From: Nostoc sp. 'Peltigera membranacea cyanobiont' 210A | Lineage (GTDB): Bacteria > Cyanobacteriota > Cyanobacteriia > Cyanobacteriales > Nostocaceae | Assembly: GCF_002246015.1 (NCBI RefSeq) | Contig: NZ_NOLJ01000005.1 | Coordinates: forward strand, 475,522-539,521 | Direction: 5' to 3' | DNA: 64,000 nt | Part shown: positions 27,382 to 35,720 of the stretch, piece by piece | Layout of the letters: the number at the start of each line of letters is the position of its first letter | How positions within the stretch are numbered: the stretch's first letter is position 1 | Notes under the pieces: generated by a model | Database searches by the model: none | What the model was told of the DNA's origin: nothing | The model's input: only the letters and a program-made list of their open reading frames with translations | Made by a program: the position numbers and the translations under genes

Positions 27382-27975
27382 CGCTAATTAAATCCACTAT
27401 TTAACTCACACCATTAGAAATATTATAATAATGCTCTTTTAAGCTTTATTAAAGTATTGTATCTTTTCAATCAATTACTCTAATGGATTTTGGGTTCAAT
27501 CATAAGAGACGGCGATCATAATGGCTGTGTTCCAAAGAAAACATCGCCCCAAGTGTGCAAAGCTTCCGTCCACTCGACGGTACTTAGCAATACTTAAATT
27601 GATAGCCTGTCAATTATGGTTGTATGAATTATTATCGCCCTTTTAGAACAATAGACGGTAGTCAAAAATTCCCAATATTGGGAAAGTTTACTCACTCTTC
27701 TAATTGCAACTCTGTGGCCATTTTCACCCATGACTCGGCAATTCTCATCATGAGAATAGTTGTTGTTGTCATTTATACCTATACAAAACTCCCGTATTAT
27801 AACCATTCTCATAATCAGAATTGCTGGCTTTTCTTAGTGCCATTCGGCTTTCTGACCTAGTTAAAGAAGGTGCAAGATATCTATCTGGGGGTTGAAGTGG
27901 ATTTTTGGGTAGAAAAATTATCTGTAACTCGAAAAATTCACAAATTGGGGTGGGGAAACGTCCTAAAAGCAGGGA
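27382..27975. other. intergenic, only weak small ORFs
   Basis: The only frames are a 41-codon ORF at 27521-27646 (MAVFQRKHRPKC...) and two overlapping 70-80-codon ORFs on opposite strands (27594-27860). None has a clear ribosome-binding site or domain. A small palindrome, ATTCTCATCATGAGAAT, lies near 27741-27757. Confidence 0.4.
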
Positions 27976-28232
27976 ATGAAAAAACCATATCCCTTAGTCA
28001 AATCAATTACAAAACAGGTTGATGCTCCCCACAGCATAGGCGGATGGGGATTCTTAAGCAATCCAGAAACGGATTCTCAAAGGCGCTATCAACGCACCTC
28101 TAAGGTTCGCAGTGCGATGCAAAAGGTAACAGAAAAATCGGCGGTGCCGATCCATTAGCAGTTGTGAAAGAAGAAGCTAAATCAGCCACTGGGTCACTAT
28201 TGTCATTAATCAAGCTATTCGTTCCTGTGTAG
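27976..28232 (+). pseudogene. small gene with a one-base frameshift at a poly-A run
   Basis: The first frame gives 60 codons (MKKPYPLVKSITKQVD..., SNPETDSQRRYQRTSKV) and closes soon after a run of five A at 28133-28137. Adding one A would join it to a second open frame that reads IGGADPLAVVKEEAKSATG to LIKLFVPV and stops at 28230-28232, making an 85-residue protein. Both parts look coding. The family is not recognised. It may be a true frameshift, slippage on the A run, or an assembly error. Confidence 0.45.
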
Positions 28233-28324
28233 CTACTTCGCCTTGGCTAAAATCCTTGCTTCTCAAAATTGACACTTAACCATGTCAAAGAGCGATTTCT
28301 AATCAATTTCGCTACCATTAAACG

Positions 28325-28352
28325 GAAGTTACCCCGCAAAGCGGGGTACTTC
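28325..28352. repeat. GAAG-TACCCCGC / GCGGGGTA-CTTC hairpin
   Basis: TACCCCGC (28330-28337) and GCGGGGTA (28341-28348) form an 8-bp stem with a 3-nt AAA loop, extended by GAAG/CTTC across a one-base bulge. Dispersed hairpins of this kind are common in cyanobacterial intergenic DNA. It may act as a terminator for the frameshifted small gene. Confidence 0.5.
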
Positions 28353-28476
28353 TGAAAACAAAAGTGTTAAATATTAAGAAAAAGCTAATAAAAATCGCCC
28401 AAAATATGTTAAATTCTGGGCAAAGTATTAAAATATTTTAGTTAAAACAAACAAAGCAATTATTAACTATTTTGAT

Positions 28477-29229
28477 ATGCCTCAATTATTTCATTATCTC
28501 CGTACCTGGATAACGTTAGGCTTACTTTGTCTAGTATTAGGCTGGTCACTTCCTGCACAAGCAGTCAGCGAAATTAATCCCCCTCTAGAACAGCAAGTAT
28601 TACAAATTATCCGCGAACACCCAGAGGTAATTATTGAATCCGTGCAGGACTATCAGGAGCAACAGCAACAGCAATTCAAGCAAGCACAACAGGTTTTTTT
28701 ACAGGATTTAAAAATTAATCCGCAACTAGTTATTGGCGATTCTCCTACTATCGGCTCGGCTCAATCAAAAATTGTATTAGTAGAATTCTCTGACTTTCAA
28801 TGTCCCTACTGTGCTGAGGCACATAAAAAACTTAAGCTATTGCTAGCAAAGCATAAAAATGATTTCATATTGGCTTATAAACATTTCCCCTTGACTGAAA
28901 TTCATGCTGAGGCACTACCAGCTGCACAAGCTGCTTGGGCAGGAAATCAGCAGGGCAAGTTCTGGGAATATCACGATGCATTGTTTACTAATCAAAAGGG
29001 ACTTGGCAAAGATTTGTATTTAGATATTGCCAAAAAACTTAAATTGGATTTGCAAAAGTTTGAGCGCGATCGCTTGCTTGCGAATACTGCTATTGAGGAA
29101 AATATCCAACTCGCTCAAAAATTGGGTATTGCTGGCACACCCACCTTTGTGATGAGTAGTAAAAATTTCTCTGGTGTGGTGCAATTATCAGACATTGAGA
29201 GTCAACTTGCTAATATTGAAAATCAGTAG
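28477..29229 (+). CDS. DsbA-family thiol:disulfide oxidoreductase
   Basis: Exported protein of 250 residues. A signal peptide is seen at 1-29 (hydrophobic core TLGLLCLVLGWSLP, AQA cleavage site). It is followed by a helical segment rich in Gln (about 35-75) and a DsbA thioredoxin fold from about 92, with redox motif C109-P-Y-C112 and the cis-proline loop GTPTFVM. Family role: forms or isomerises disulfides in secreted proteins, with VKOR- or DsbB-like partners. The length and CPYC motif match the BdbD/DsbA-like cyanobacterial group. The gene stands alone. Confidence 0.85.
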   Translation: MPQLFHYLRTWITLGLLCLVLGWSLPAQAVSEINPPLEQQVLQIIREHPEVIIESVQDYQEQQQQQFKQAQQVFLQDLKINPQLVIGDSPTIGSAQSKIVLVEFSDFQCPYCAEAHKKLKLLLAKHKNDFILAYKHFPLTEIHAEALPAAQAAWAGNQQGKFWEYHDALFTNQKGLGKDLYLDIAKKLKLDLQKFERDRLLANTAIEENIQLAQKLGIAGTPTFVMSSKNFSGVVQLSDIESQLANIENQ

Positions 29230-29248
29230 ACCGAAAACTTTTGCGATG

Positions 29249-29330
29249 CCTTCTCTACGAGAGGCTTCTCTTTCAGAGACGCTAACGCGAACGCCAACGG
29301 CGGGCGTAGCCATCGCTCAATGATGGATAA
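29249..29330. repeat. short dispersed repeats (GAGGCTTCTC / GCGAACGC type)
   Basis: CTCTACGAGAGGCTTCTC.. followed by CGCTAACGCGAACGCC and GGGCGTAGCCATCGC. These are the short tandem/dispersed units typical of Nostocales. A similar block is at 29596-29681. Both lie in the gap between the DsbA gene and thrC (29230-29999), which holds no gene. Confidence 0.6.
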
Positions 29331-29402
29331 TTGCAAACCTGATTGTTCTCTGAAAAACTGTACTTTTTGATCCAGTTTTTGAAAATTTCGTTGATAGATG
29401 TT

Positions 29403-29517
29403 ACATAAGTAAAACTAATAATTTGAAGACAAAGGTAAGGGTAGCTCCCCACCAAAACTATATTCTGGTGGGGAGCTACCCTTACCTTTTTGGCTGATTT
29501 ATTAGCTTTACTTATGT
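29403..29517. repeat. MITE-like element with perfect ends and a 24-bp inner hairpin
   Basis: Inverted ends ACATAAGTAAA (29403-29413) and TTTACTTATGT (29507-29517) are perfect. AATAA-rich spacers lead to a perfect 24-bp inner stem at 29431-29454 / 29466-29489 (AAAGGTAAGGGTAGCTCCCC.. and its complement) with an 11-nt loop. No ORF. It differs in sequence from the 6350/17025 family. Confidence 0.7.
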
Positions 29518-29595
29518 TGTGAGTCCAAATGAGCTATTCAGTACAAGTATTCAACAGCACTGATTTTAGACTAAAAGATAGTGTCACAGCTATTC

Positions 29596-29681
29596 ATCTC
29601 GGAACGCTACGCGAACGGTGAGCTTCTCTACGAGACGCTTCTCTTCGAGAGGCTTCGCCAACGCGAACGCTAACGCAAAAC
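29596..29681. repeat. short dispersed repeats (CTCTACGAGACGCTTCTC type)
   Basis: A block of CGAACGGTGAGCTTCTC, TACGAGACGCTTCTCTTCG and AACGCGAACGCTAACGC units, related to the block at 29249-29330. Noncoding. Confidence 0.6.
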
Positions 29682-29999
29682 TTTTCGGTTTACTGAATTT
29701 ACGCAAGATTTATATGTAGACCATATCAAGAATTCCGCTAAATTATGAAAAAATGTTGGGCAATTTGTTAAATATAAGGTCACTATGGCGGTTAAAATAG
29801 ACAGATATTCTAAATAAAAATGGCAAGTGAAACACCTCCACCAGAAAAAATAAGATTCTTTAAGTAGTAATATTCTTTTGGAATTAAGGATCTGGGACAG
29901 GGCAAAGAAAAACTCAGTTTCTTCAGCTTCCCCATCCTGCGCTTCCCTATGCCAGCCTTTCTAAATATCCAATCCTTACATTAAGAAATTTTAAATCCC

Positions 30000-31091
30000 G
30001 TGACTTTGAGCCTGTCTGTTGCTACATCTCATCGCCAACCCTGGCCCGGACTGATAGAAGCCTATCGCGAATACTTGCCTGTCAGCGAAGAAACACCGAT
30101 TGTGACTCTGTTGGAGGGCAACACACCTCTAATACCAGCGCCAGCGATCGCAGAACGCATTGGCAGACAAGTACGGGTTTTTGTAAAATACGACGGTCTA
30201 AATCCTACCGGCAGCTTCAAAGACCGGGGGATGACTATGGCAATTTCCAAGGCCAAGGAAGCAGGGGCAAAAGCAGTCATTTGTGCCAGCACGGGCAACA
30301 CCTCAGCCGCCGCTGCCGCTTATGCCAGACGGGGAGGCATGAATGCCTTTGTATTGATTCCCGATGGCTATGTGGCGCTGGGCAAGTTAGCTCAAGCATT
30401 ACTATACGGCGCAGAAGTATTGGCAATTAAAGGTAATTTTGACCAAGCTCTAGAAATTGTCCGCGAGATGGCCGAAAGCTATCCGATCACTTTGGTGAAT
30501 TCAGTCAATCCATACCGCCTAGAAGGACAGAAAACAGCAGCCTTTGAAATTGTCGATGCATTGGGTGATGCACCAGACTGGTTGTGTATTCCCGTGGGCA
30601 ATGCCGGAAATATCACAGCATATTGGATGGGATTTTGTCAATATCATCAAGCCAGAAAGTGCGATCGCCTACCCAAGATGATGGGATTCCAAGCCGCAGG
30701 AGCAGCCCCCTTAGTACACGGTCAGCCAGTGGCGCATCCCGAAACCCTAGCAACAGCAATTCGCATTGGCAACCCTGCAAGTTGGGATTTAGCGATCGCA
30801 GCCCAAACCGCCAGTCAGGGAAATTTCCACGCCGTTACCGATGCCGAAATTCTCGACGCTTATCGACTTTTGGCAGCATCAGAAGGTATCTTCTGCGAAC
30901 CTGCTAGCGCCGCTTCTGTAGCCGGGTTGTTGCAGGTGAAAGACCAAGTTCCCACAGGGGCGACAGTCGTTTGTGTTCTCACAGGCAATGGTCTAAAAGA
31001 CCCAGATACAGCCATTAAACACAATCACAGTCAATTTCAACAAGGTATCGCGGCAGAACTAGGCGCAGTAGCCAAGGCAATGGGATTTTAG
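30000..31091 (+). CDS. thrC: threonine synthase
   Basis: PLP enzyme that converts O-phospho-L-homoserine to L-threonine, the last step of threonine synthesis. The 363-residue product matches the short bacterial class. The PLP lysine is K74 in [11 protein letters not shown], with [13 protein letters not shown] and the glycine-rich VGNAGN phosphate loop further on. The start is a GTG at 30000; family members begin near TLSL..., which fits. No other threonine genes are adjacent. Confidence 0.95.
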   Translation: MTLSLSVATSHRQPWPGLIEAYREYLPVSEETPIVTLLEGNTPLIPAPAIAERIGRQVRVFVKYDGLNPTGSFKDRGMTMAISKAKEAGAKAVICASTGNTSAAAAAYARRGGMNAFVLIPDGYVALGKLAQALLYGAEVLAIKGNFDQALEIVREMAESYPITLVNSVNPYRLEGQKTAAFEIVDALGDAPDWLCIPVGNAGNITAYWMGFCQYHQARKCDRLPKMMGFQAAGAAPLVHGQPVAHPETLATAIRIGNPASWDLAIAAQTASQGNFHAVTDAEILDAYRLLAASEGIFCEPASAASVAGLLQVKDQVPTGATVVCVLTGNGLKDPDTAIKHNHSQFQQGIAAELGAVAKAMGF

Positions 31092-31106
31092 GGCATTGGG
31101 CATGGG

Positions 31107-31199
31107 AAGAGGCAGAGGGGCAGAGGGGCAGAGGAGAAAAACTTACTGCAACTTCTCCCCTGCTCCCCTGCTCCCCTGCTCCCCTGCTCCTCTGCTCCC
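31107..31199. repeat. GGGGCAGAGG / CCCCTGCTC palindromic repeat
   Basis: The left arm (about 31107-31137) repeats GGCAGAGG; the right arm (31152-31199) repeats CCCCTGCTC. Together they form a large imperfect hairpin between thrC and the coiled-coil gene. The same family splits the kinase gene at 11741-11834. Its right arm is translated as the last residues of the next gene. Confidence 0.65.
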
Positions 31200-31661
31200 T
31201 GCCACTGCTCGTTCGTGTGTCAAGCTATCAATAGCATCACCCAAGGCAGTAGTCAGGCTATTGCGGCTTTGGGCATGATTATCCTGCTCAGTTTTCAAAG
31301 CTTGCAGAAGGCGATCGCGTTCTTTAATCGCGGCGATAAGTTTAGCTTGCAAGTCTTCCACAGATTTTAGCTGTTCTATTTCTTGTTGAATCGCTACTGG
31401 TGTCCCAGCAGCCAGTGTGTCTACTTCAAGACCTTGGAGTTTATGCAGTTCTGCCTTGAGAGAGGCGATCGTCTGTTGGGAAAGTTGGGTATCTGTGCGG
31501 CGTTGTTCTGCTTCTGTGTTGTAAAGCTGACGCCATTTTTGGGCACTTTCCCAAGCCGTATCGCGCTCGTGTTGCAGCTGTGCCATCTGCTCTTTAATTA
31601 CCTGGATTTCTGTCAACCACTGTTGTGTTAAAGCAGCCGTATTATTAGTATTTTCAGCCAT
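31143..31661 (-). CDS. coiled-coil protein of unknown function
   Basis: I choose the ATG at 31661 (MAENTNNTAALTQQW), 18 codons inside the longest frame, because the upstream codons look like leader DNA. The 172-residue product is almost entirely helical, with heptads through IKEQMAQLQHERDTAW, ASLKAELHKLQGL and LQAKLIAAIKERDRLLQ. The C-terminal tail (AVAGSRGAGEQGSRGAGEK) is encoded by a dispersed CCCCTGCTC repeat and is probably not part of the ancestral protein. Function unknown. Confidence 0.65.
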   Translation of the reverse strand: MAENTNNTAALTQQWLTEIQVIKEQMAQLQHERDTAWESAQKWRQLYNTEAEQRRTDTQLSQQTIASLKAELHKLQGLEVDTLAAGTPVAIQQEIEQLKSVEDLQAKLIAAIKERDRLLQALKTEQDNHAQSRNSLTTALGDAIDSLTHERAVAGSRGAGEQGSRGAGEKLQ

Positions 31662-31715
31662 TTTTATCCTTGTACGTACTATAAAAGTACTATAATACTG
31701 TTTTTCGCCAATCAA

Positions 31716-32048
31716 AAAAGCACGAAGCTCAAAAGCTTGCTATTAAATGTTTTTTATATTACTCCAAGAACTCGCGAGCAATTTTAATACGTATACGTAA
31801 CAAGCAAACTGGGCTTTTGCAATGACTATGCATTTTTAAAATTCGTCTTATTTTAGTCCTGGCTCTAGTTTTAGATAGATAACGTTTTTCTAACGCCTTA
31901 AGGTATTAGAAAAATGTTTTTATAAAAGGTATAAATAGACAAAATTAATTTACGGTAAGGATGAACCTTTTGAATATTTTTCGCGGAAAATAAATAACCC
32001 CCTTTTGGCAGGAGGTTACAGTTACATTATTAAATTTTGTTTCGATAA
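31716..32048. other. intergenic with a hairpin, no gene
   Basis: An imperfect hairpin, ACGTTTTTCTAA / TTAGAAAAATGT, spans about 31880-31920 with an inner CCTTAAGG, and is followed by TTTTT. It could end transcription on the plus strand, but no gene precedes it. Confidence 0.4.
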
Positions 32049-32300
32049 TACTACAACTGTAGCTTTTCAGAATCAATTAGCGTTCTAGCATTTGAAAGGC
32101 ACTTCTCTGCTTATGCGGGTATACCTGGGGTTAAGGTTGTGTTGTGTCCATCTATGGGAAGTAGTGAAGAAGATAAACAACTGTGGAAGCAGGTTTCAAG
32201 TGGAAGGCTTGAGATGATGGTTAATGATTGTGACGGTGTAAATTTTTTTGAGGTAGGGAAAGAATACTATTTAAATTTCACTGAAGCTACGATTGATTAG
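32049..32300 (+). CDS. small ORF or gene remnant followed by a terminator
   Basis: An open frame of 83 codons after a TAA at 32046-32048. Possible starts inside it are GTG 32139 and ATG 32154. The translation is protein-like throughout (SVLAFERHFSAYAGIPGVK, MGSSEEDKQLWKQVSSGRLE, NFFEVGKEYYLNFTEATID). A perfect rho-independent terminator begins 25 bases after the stop. I do not recognise it. If it starts at 32139 it is a 53-residue protein; if the upstream codons belong to it, it is a 5'-truncated gene. It lies in the decayed integrase region. Confidence 0.45.
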   Translation, partial: YYNCSFSESISVLAFERHFSAYAGIPGVKVVLCPSMGSSEEDKQLWKQVSSGRLEMMVNDCDGVNFFEVGKEYYLNFTEATID

Positions 32301-32324
32301 AGGTATTGTGAAATGAGAATAAAT

Positions 32325-32353
32325 AAAGGGATAGAGAGAGTCTATCCCTTTTT
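32325..32353 (+). terminator. rho-independent terminator
   Basis: AAAGGGATAGA (32325-32335) and TCTATCCCTTT (32341-32351) form an 11-bp stem around GAGAG, running into a T5 tract. It closes the small plus-strand ORF ending at 32300. Confidence 0.85.
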
Positions 32354-32464
32354 ATTGTTTAGAGTTCTTCAAGAAAGACTAGAGAAATTGCAAATCGAGG
32401 TTGTAGGCTTGATATACGGGTGTGAGGTATTATGTACATAAACGCCTCACATCATAAGTGACGC

Positions 32465-32617
32465 TCAAGCGTCATCGGGGAGGCGCGCACCAGCATATAT
32501 AAAAATACCCAGCCTATTTATTCTTTCCAAATCTTCATCTGTTGCTACATCCGCAAAATTCCCCTCTCCTAGTTCCAAATTTAGAGAAGCTCCCCCCACA
32601 ACAACAGTGGCATACAC
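32465..32617 (-). CDS. small ORF directly after the integrase terminator
   Basis: Fifty codons from a GTG at 32617 (reads YATVVVGGASLNLELGEG, then NFADVATDEDLERINRLGIF, ending GARLPDDA) to TGA 32465-32467. AGAGG lies six T bases before the GTG but is part of the terminator hairpin of the integrase gene, so translation could be linked to that hairpin or the start may be false. The protein-like composition suggests a real small gene or the end of a longer one. Its stop lies in a perfect TGACGCT/AGCGTCA palindrome. Family unknown. Confidence 0.4.
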   Translation of the reverse strand: MYATVVVGGASLNLELGEGNFADVATDEDLERINRLGIFIYAGARLPDDA

Positions 32618-32652
32618 AAAAAACCTCTAGAAGGCTTATTCCTAGAGGTTTT
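32617..32652 (-). terminator. rho-independent terminator of the integrase gene
   Basis: On the minus strand AAAACCTCTAG and CTAGAGGTTTT form an 11-bp stem around an 11-nt loop and run into T6. It lies about 47 bases after the integrase stop (32699). Confidence 0.8.
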
Positions 32653-32994
32653 ATATTTACTTGGAGTCTGTACTTGGAGAAGTTTGGAAAATATTTCTCT
32701 ATTTACTTCTAGTGAGTTCTTCAATCATTTTTTTCATCTCTTCCATCTGTTCTTGTTGCAACTTGTTTTGCTGCTTAAGTAAATCGATTTCTGATTGTTG
32801 CTGTGCTTGTTGATTAGCTGGTACTTCACCATAACCCGGCTTAATCCGTCTGTTAGCTTCCCAATAATGCTTATCATTTACTTCTGGATGATGCCCACAC
32901 CAGCTAGCTACTACTCTTTGGTCGATGCCGTAAACGTTTTGTTGAATACAACTAAACGTATGCCTAGTACAGCGCGGCGGAAATAAGCAGACCA

Positions 32995-33702
32995 TTAAAT
33001 AGCCAAAACTTTGCCCTTATATGTCCACTTAAAAGGTTTAGCCATTGTTTGGTTAAAGTAGTCGATAAACTTGAGGATTCGATTTTTCAAATCATCCTGA
33101 CTGACGAAACTGGCTCTTCTGAGTAACTTGCGAACCAAAATACTGAACCAAATCTCAATTTGATTGAGCCATGAAGAATGTTTAGGAGTGTAATGCAACA
33201 CAATTCGGTGTGCTGGGTCACGCAAAAAAGTCATGCGGGATTTCATTGATTTGAGGATGCCACTTTCTCCCTTAATACCCAGATCAATATCCAAACCTTC
33301 CATTTGTGCAACTAAACGAACCAGGGATTCAGACTGATGAGTGTTCAGACAATCCATAATCAGATGCCATTTTTTGGCATCTGGGTCAGTTTCAATTGTT
33401 CGGCGAACATGAAGGGTAAAATCAACTTCTGTTCTTGTATCTGAACAAGTCGGCTGGACAATTTGACCAGTAGCAACATCGAAACTGGCAATTAAGCTTT
33501 GTGTACCGTGACGGATGTACTCAAATTCTCTTCTTTCGACTTTGCCTGGTCGCATTGGCAAATCCTTTTCTAACCGTTCAGTGGCTTGAATACCTGTCAT
33601 TTCATCAATGGATATTGTGCGCTCCCCCTTTATATGACGCTCAATGGCGCTGATATATAAACCAGTTATATCTTCCACTTTGGCATCAAATTCTTCGTCC
33701 AC
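32995..33702 (-). CDS. IS630-type transposase, DDE catalytic part (ORF B)
   Basis: A 235-residue DDE domain: D in [12 protein letters not shown] in [11 protein letters not shown] and E in [12 protein letters not shown] form the catalytic triad, with about 34 residues between the last two. A GTG codon begins the frame, 2 bases after a C8 run in the upstream ORF, and the two ORFs overlap by 17 bases. A TAA lies just upstream in this frame, so full-length transposase needs a +1 (or -2) shift or transcript slippage at C8. Confidence 0.88.
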   Translation of the reverse strand: MDEEFDAKVEDITGLYISAIERHIKGERTISIDEMTGIQATERLEKDLPMRPGKVERREFEYIRHGTQSLIASFDVATGQIVQPTCSDTRTEVDFTLHVRRTIETDPDAKKWHLIMDCLNTHQSESLVRLVAQMEGLDIDLGIKGESGILKSMKSRMTFLRDPAHRIVLHYTPKHSSWLNQIEIWFSILVRKLLRRASFVSQDDLKNRILKFIDYFNQTMAKPFKWTYKGKVLAI

Positions 33703-34198
33703 AGGGGGGGGTTAACCAGTAGCGACTCTGGTGGGGTTTAAGTTCTGCTTCTTCAAGCAATCTTCCAATATGGCGAACAGATATGCTTTCAATAATACCT
33801 TGTTTCATAATTTCGTTCGCTAGTTCTCTCGCTGTCCAATGACTTATTGACCGTCCGTAATCTTCAGGTGGAGAACAGGCCAATGCAAATAATTCGATTA
33901 CTTGTTCCATACTAAATTTTACTGGTGTGCCAACACGCTCTTGATCTTGTAATTTTTGAAAAACCGATAATTCTTGACCCTCGGTTTCTAACCATCGGTT
34001 TCGCCATAAACGAGCCATCTGCCTATTAATATCTAAATTTCGGGCTATTTGTCGATGGTTTTGACCCTCAGATGCCATGAGAATTATTTTGGCTCGTATT
34101 GCTATCTGTTGCGGCGTGTTGTGCCTGTTTATCAACTTTTGCAGTTGCTCACGCTCTTCATCACTTAAATTTAATATTTTAGGAGCTAATCTAGCCAC
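33686..34198 (-). CDS. IS630-type transposase, helix-turn-helix part (ORF A)
   Basis: A 170-residue DNA-binding part with two helix-turn-helix-like segments ([21 protein letters not shown], written here in part as [21 protein letters not shown], and [20 protein letters not shown]). It ends [11 protein letters not shown], where the C8 run at 33704-33711 (complement) leads into the catalytic ORF in another frame. Transposon function requires joining to ORF B. Confidence 0.86.
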   Translation of the reverse strand: MARLAPKILNLSDEEREQLQKLINRHNTPQQIAIRAKIILMASEGQNHRQIARNLDINRQMARLWRNRWLETEGQELSVFQKLQDQERVGTPVKFSMEQVIELFALACSPPEDYGRSISHWTARELANEIMKQGIIESISVRHIGRLLEEAELKPHQSRYWLTPPCGRRI

Positions 34199-35442
34199 AC
34201 CTTGATTCCTCCATCTGTCCCTACCAAACGGCTTTTATCCTGATTATTTATTCTCCCACCAATATGGTCTGTTTATTTCCGCCGCGCTGTACTAGTATGG
34301 TGAATTGATAAATATTTAGAAACCTTACCCTGCTTGATTAACTCTGAAATTACAGCACACTTGATTCTACTAGTTCCCGTCCCTCCTCTCCAGTGCTGGT
34401 GAATTGTTTCTCTAAATAAAGGCATTCCCCTTTCTGACGGGAAAACAACATCATATTTATTTTCTTTTTTTGTAATTGCTTTCATTAATTTCCATAACCT
34501 ATCTTCTTTAGGCATCGGAAAAATTCGATATTGCTTATGTTCCGGCAAATGGCTGGCTCCTTTGAGAGGAACAAAGCATTTGCCCACAGAAGACCATTGT
34601 CTTGATATAACAATACATTCTCTCTCCCATTTAATATCACTCCATTTAATCGCTATCGCTTCGCTAATTCGACATCCACTGAGAAAAAGAAACTCAATTA
34701 ATTGAGCATATTTTGGTTTCTTGTCGTAAACATAATTAATTATCGCCTCCATTTCTTCAATAGAATAAGATAATTCTTGGAAAAATATCTCTTCGTCATC
34801 TGCTTCGTGGTCATCGTCTAGCCTATTTTTTGCAGATGACTTGCTTAATTCTTCTGCCATATCTTCAAAGGGATTCAACGAAGAAAAACCATGTTTTATC
34901 CCTAACTTATAAGCTTTGCCAAGATTCCTTATAGTCTCCTTGGCAGTCCAGTTGCTTTTGTTACTGACTAGCCAGTTTCTAATCGCTAATGCGTCTTCCC
35001 CCACAGTATTAATTGCTTGTTCAATTGCATTGCGAAAAGTTATCCGTAAAAACCGTAGCGTATTCAACGCAGTATCTTTTTCTCGATACTCTACATATTT
35101 GTCATATAGCTCCAACAGCCCCATCTCTTTTTTGGCTGGAGGCACTATCGCTAATTGTGGTCTTTCTTTCCCGATGCCGTACTTAACTAATGTCGGATCG
35201 AAGCATCCATTAAGAAAATCTAGATGTATTTGAAGGCACTTACTTTCTAACAAGGTATAATTCTCTGGGGTATCAGACAATCCAGGACGTATTTTTTTCT
35301 GAGGAGTGGTAGGTTTGTACCATCCAGAGGTTTTACTGATGTCCACGGAGAACTGGAGTCTTAGCTTGCCATCATTAAGGCGCTCAATGATTACCGTATC
35401 TTCATAAGCCTTGCACTGAGGGTGTTTTGGAGTGTTAATCAT

Positions 35443-35720
35443 CGTACTAATATCGTACTAAAAATGATTGATAAGTAAAAAAAGTAAAATTTTGAGATAA
35501 TCTTTATTTATCAGTAGCGCTCAAGTATGCACTAAAAAATCTTAGCACAACTACTTTTGTGTTAAATCTTGATTCATAGATTAATAGTCATTAGTCATTA
35601 GTCAATGGTCATTAGTTAGGAACTTTCCACTCGGTATTCTTGCGGTAGAAAGATAGATGCGATCGCTACGCAAAATTTAGCACAGTAGTTAATAAACCCA
35701 ACCAGTTTTAACTCTAAATT
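35443..35720. other. intergenic with TCATTAGT direct repeats
   Basis: Contains short direct repeats of TCATTAGTCA at about 35586-35620 and a HIP1 octamer-like GCGATCGC. It probably carries the promoter of the YihY gene. No ORF. Confidence 0.45.

Larger units (their letters stand above)
32967..34292. mobile_element. IS630-type insertion sequence, 1326 bp
   Basis: 27-bp inverted ends with one mismatch (GTACAGCGCGGCGGAAATAA.. at 32967-32993 and its complement at 34266-34292) are flanked by a TA duplication (32965-32966 and 34293-34294), as expected for IS630/Tc1-mariner elements. It encodes a two-frame DDE transposase on the minus strand and sits inside an integrase gene. Confidence 0.93.
32699..35442 (-). 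pseudogene. tyrosine recombinase (phage-type integrase) interrupted by an IS630-type element
   Basis: The 5' part (35442 to about 34293) holds an N-terminal arm region and the catalytic SGCRISEAIAIKW with the first Arg. It breaks off within HHT. The 3' part (32966 to 32699) resumes with RHTFSCIQQ and goes on to WCGHHPEVNDKHYWE, giving the H-x-x-R, His and Tyr residues. Removing 32967-34292 and one TA copy restores a 471-codon frame with an intact R..HxxR..H..Y set. The C-terminus is a coiled coil (LLKQQNKLQQEQMEEMKKM). So this was a working integrase until the IS landed. No att repeat was identified. Confidence 0.88.

Noticed and set aside
27594-27860. Two overlapping ORFs on opposite strands
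   Set aside because: Neither has recognisable motifs or a ribosome-binding site; listed only as gap content.
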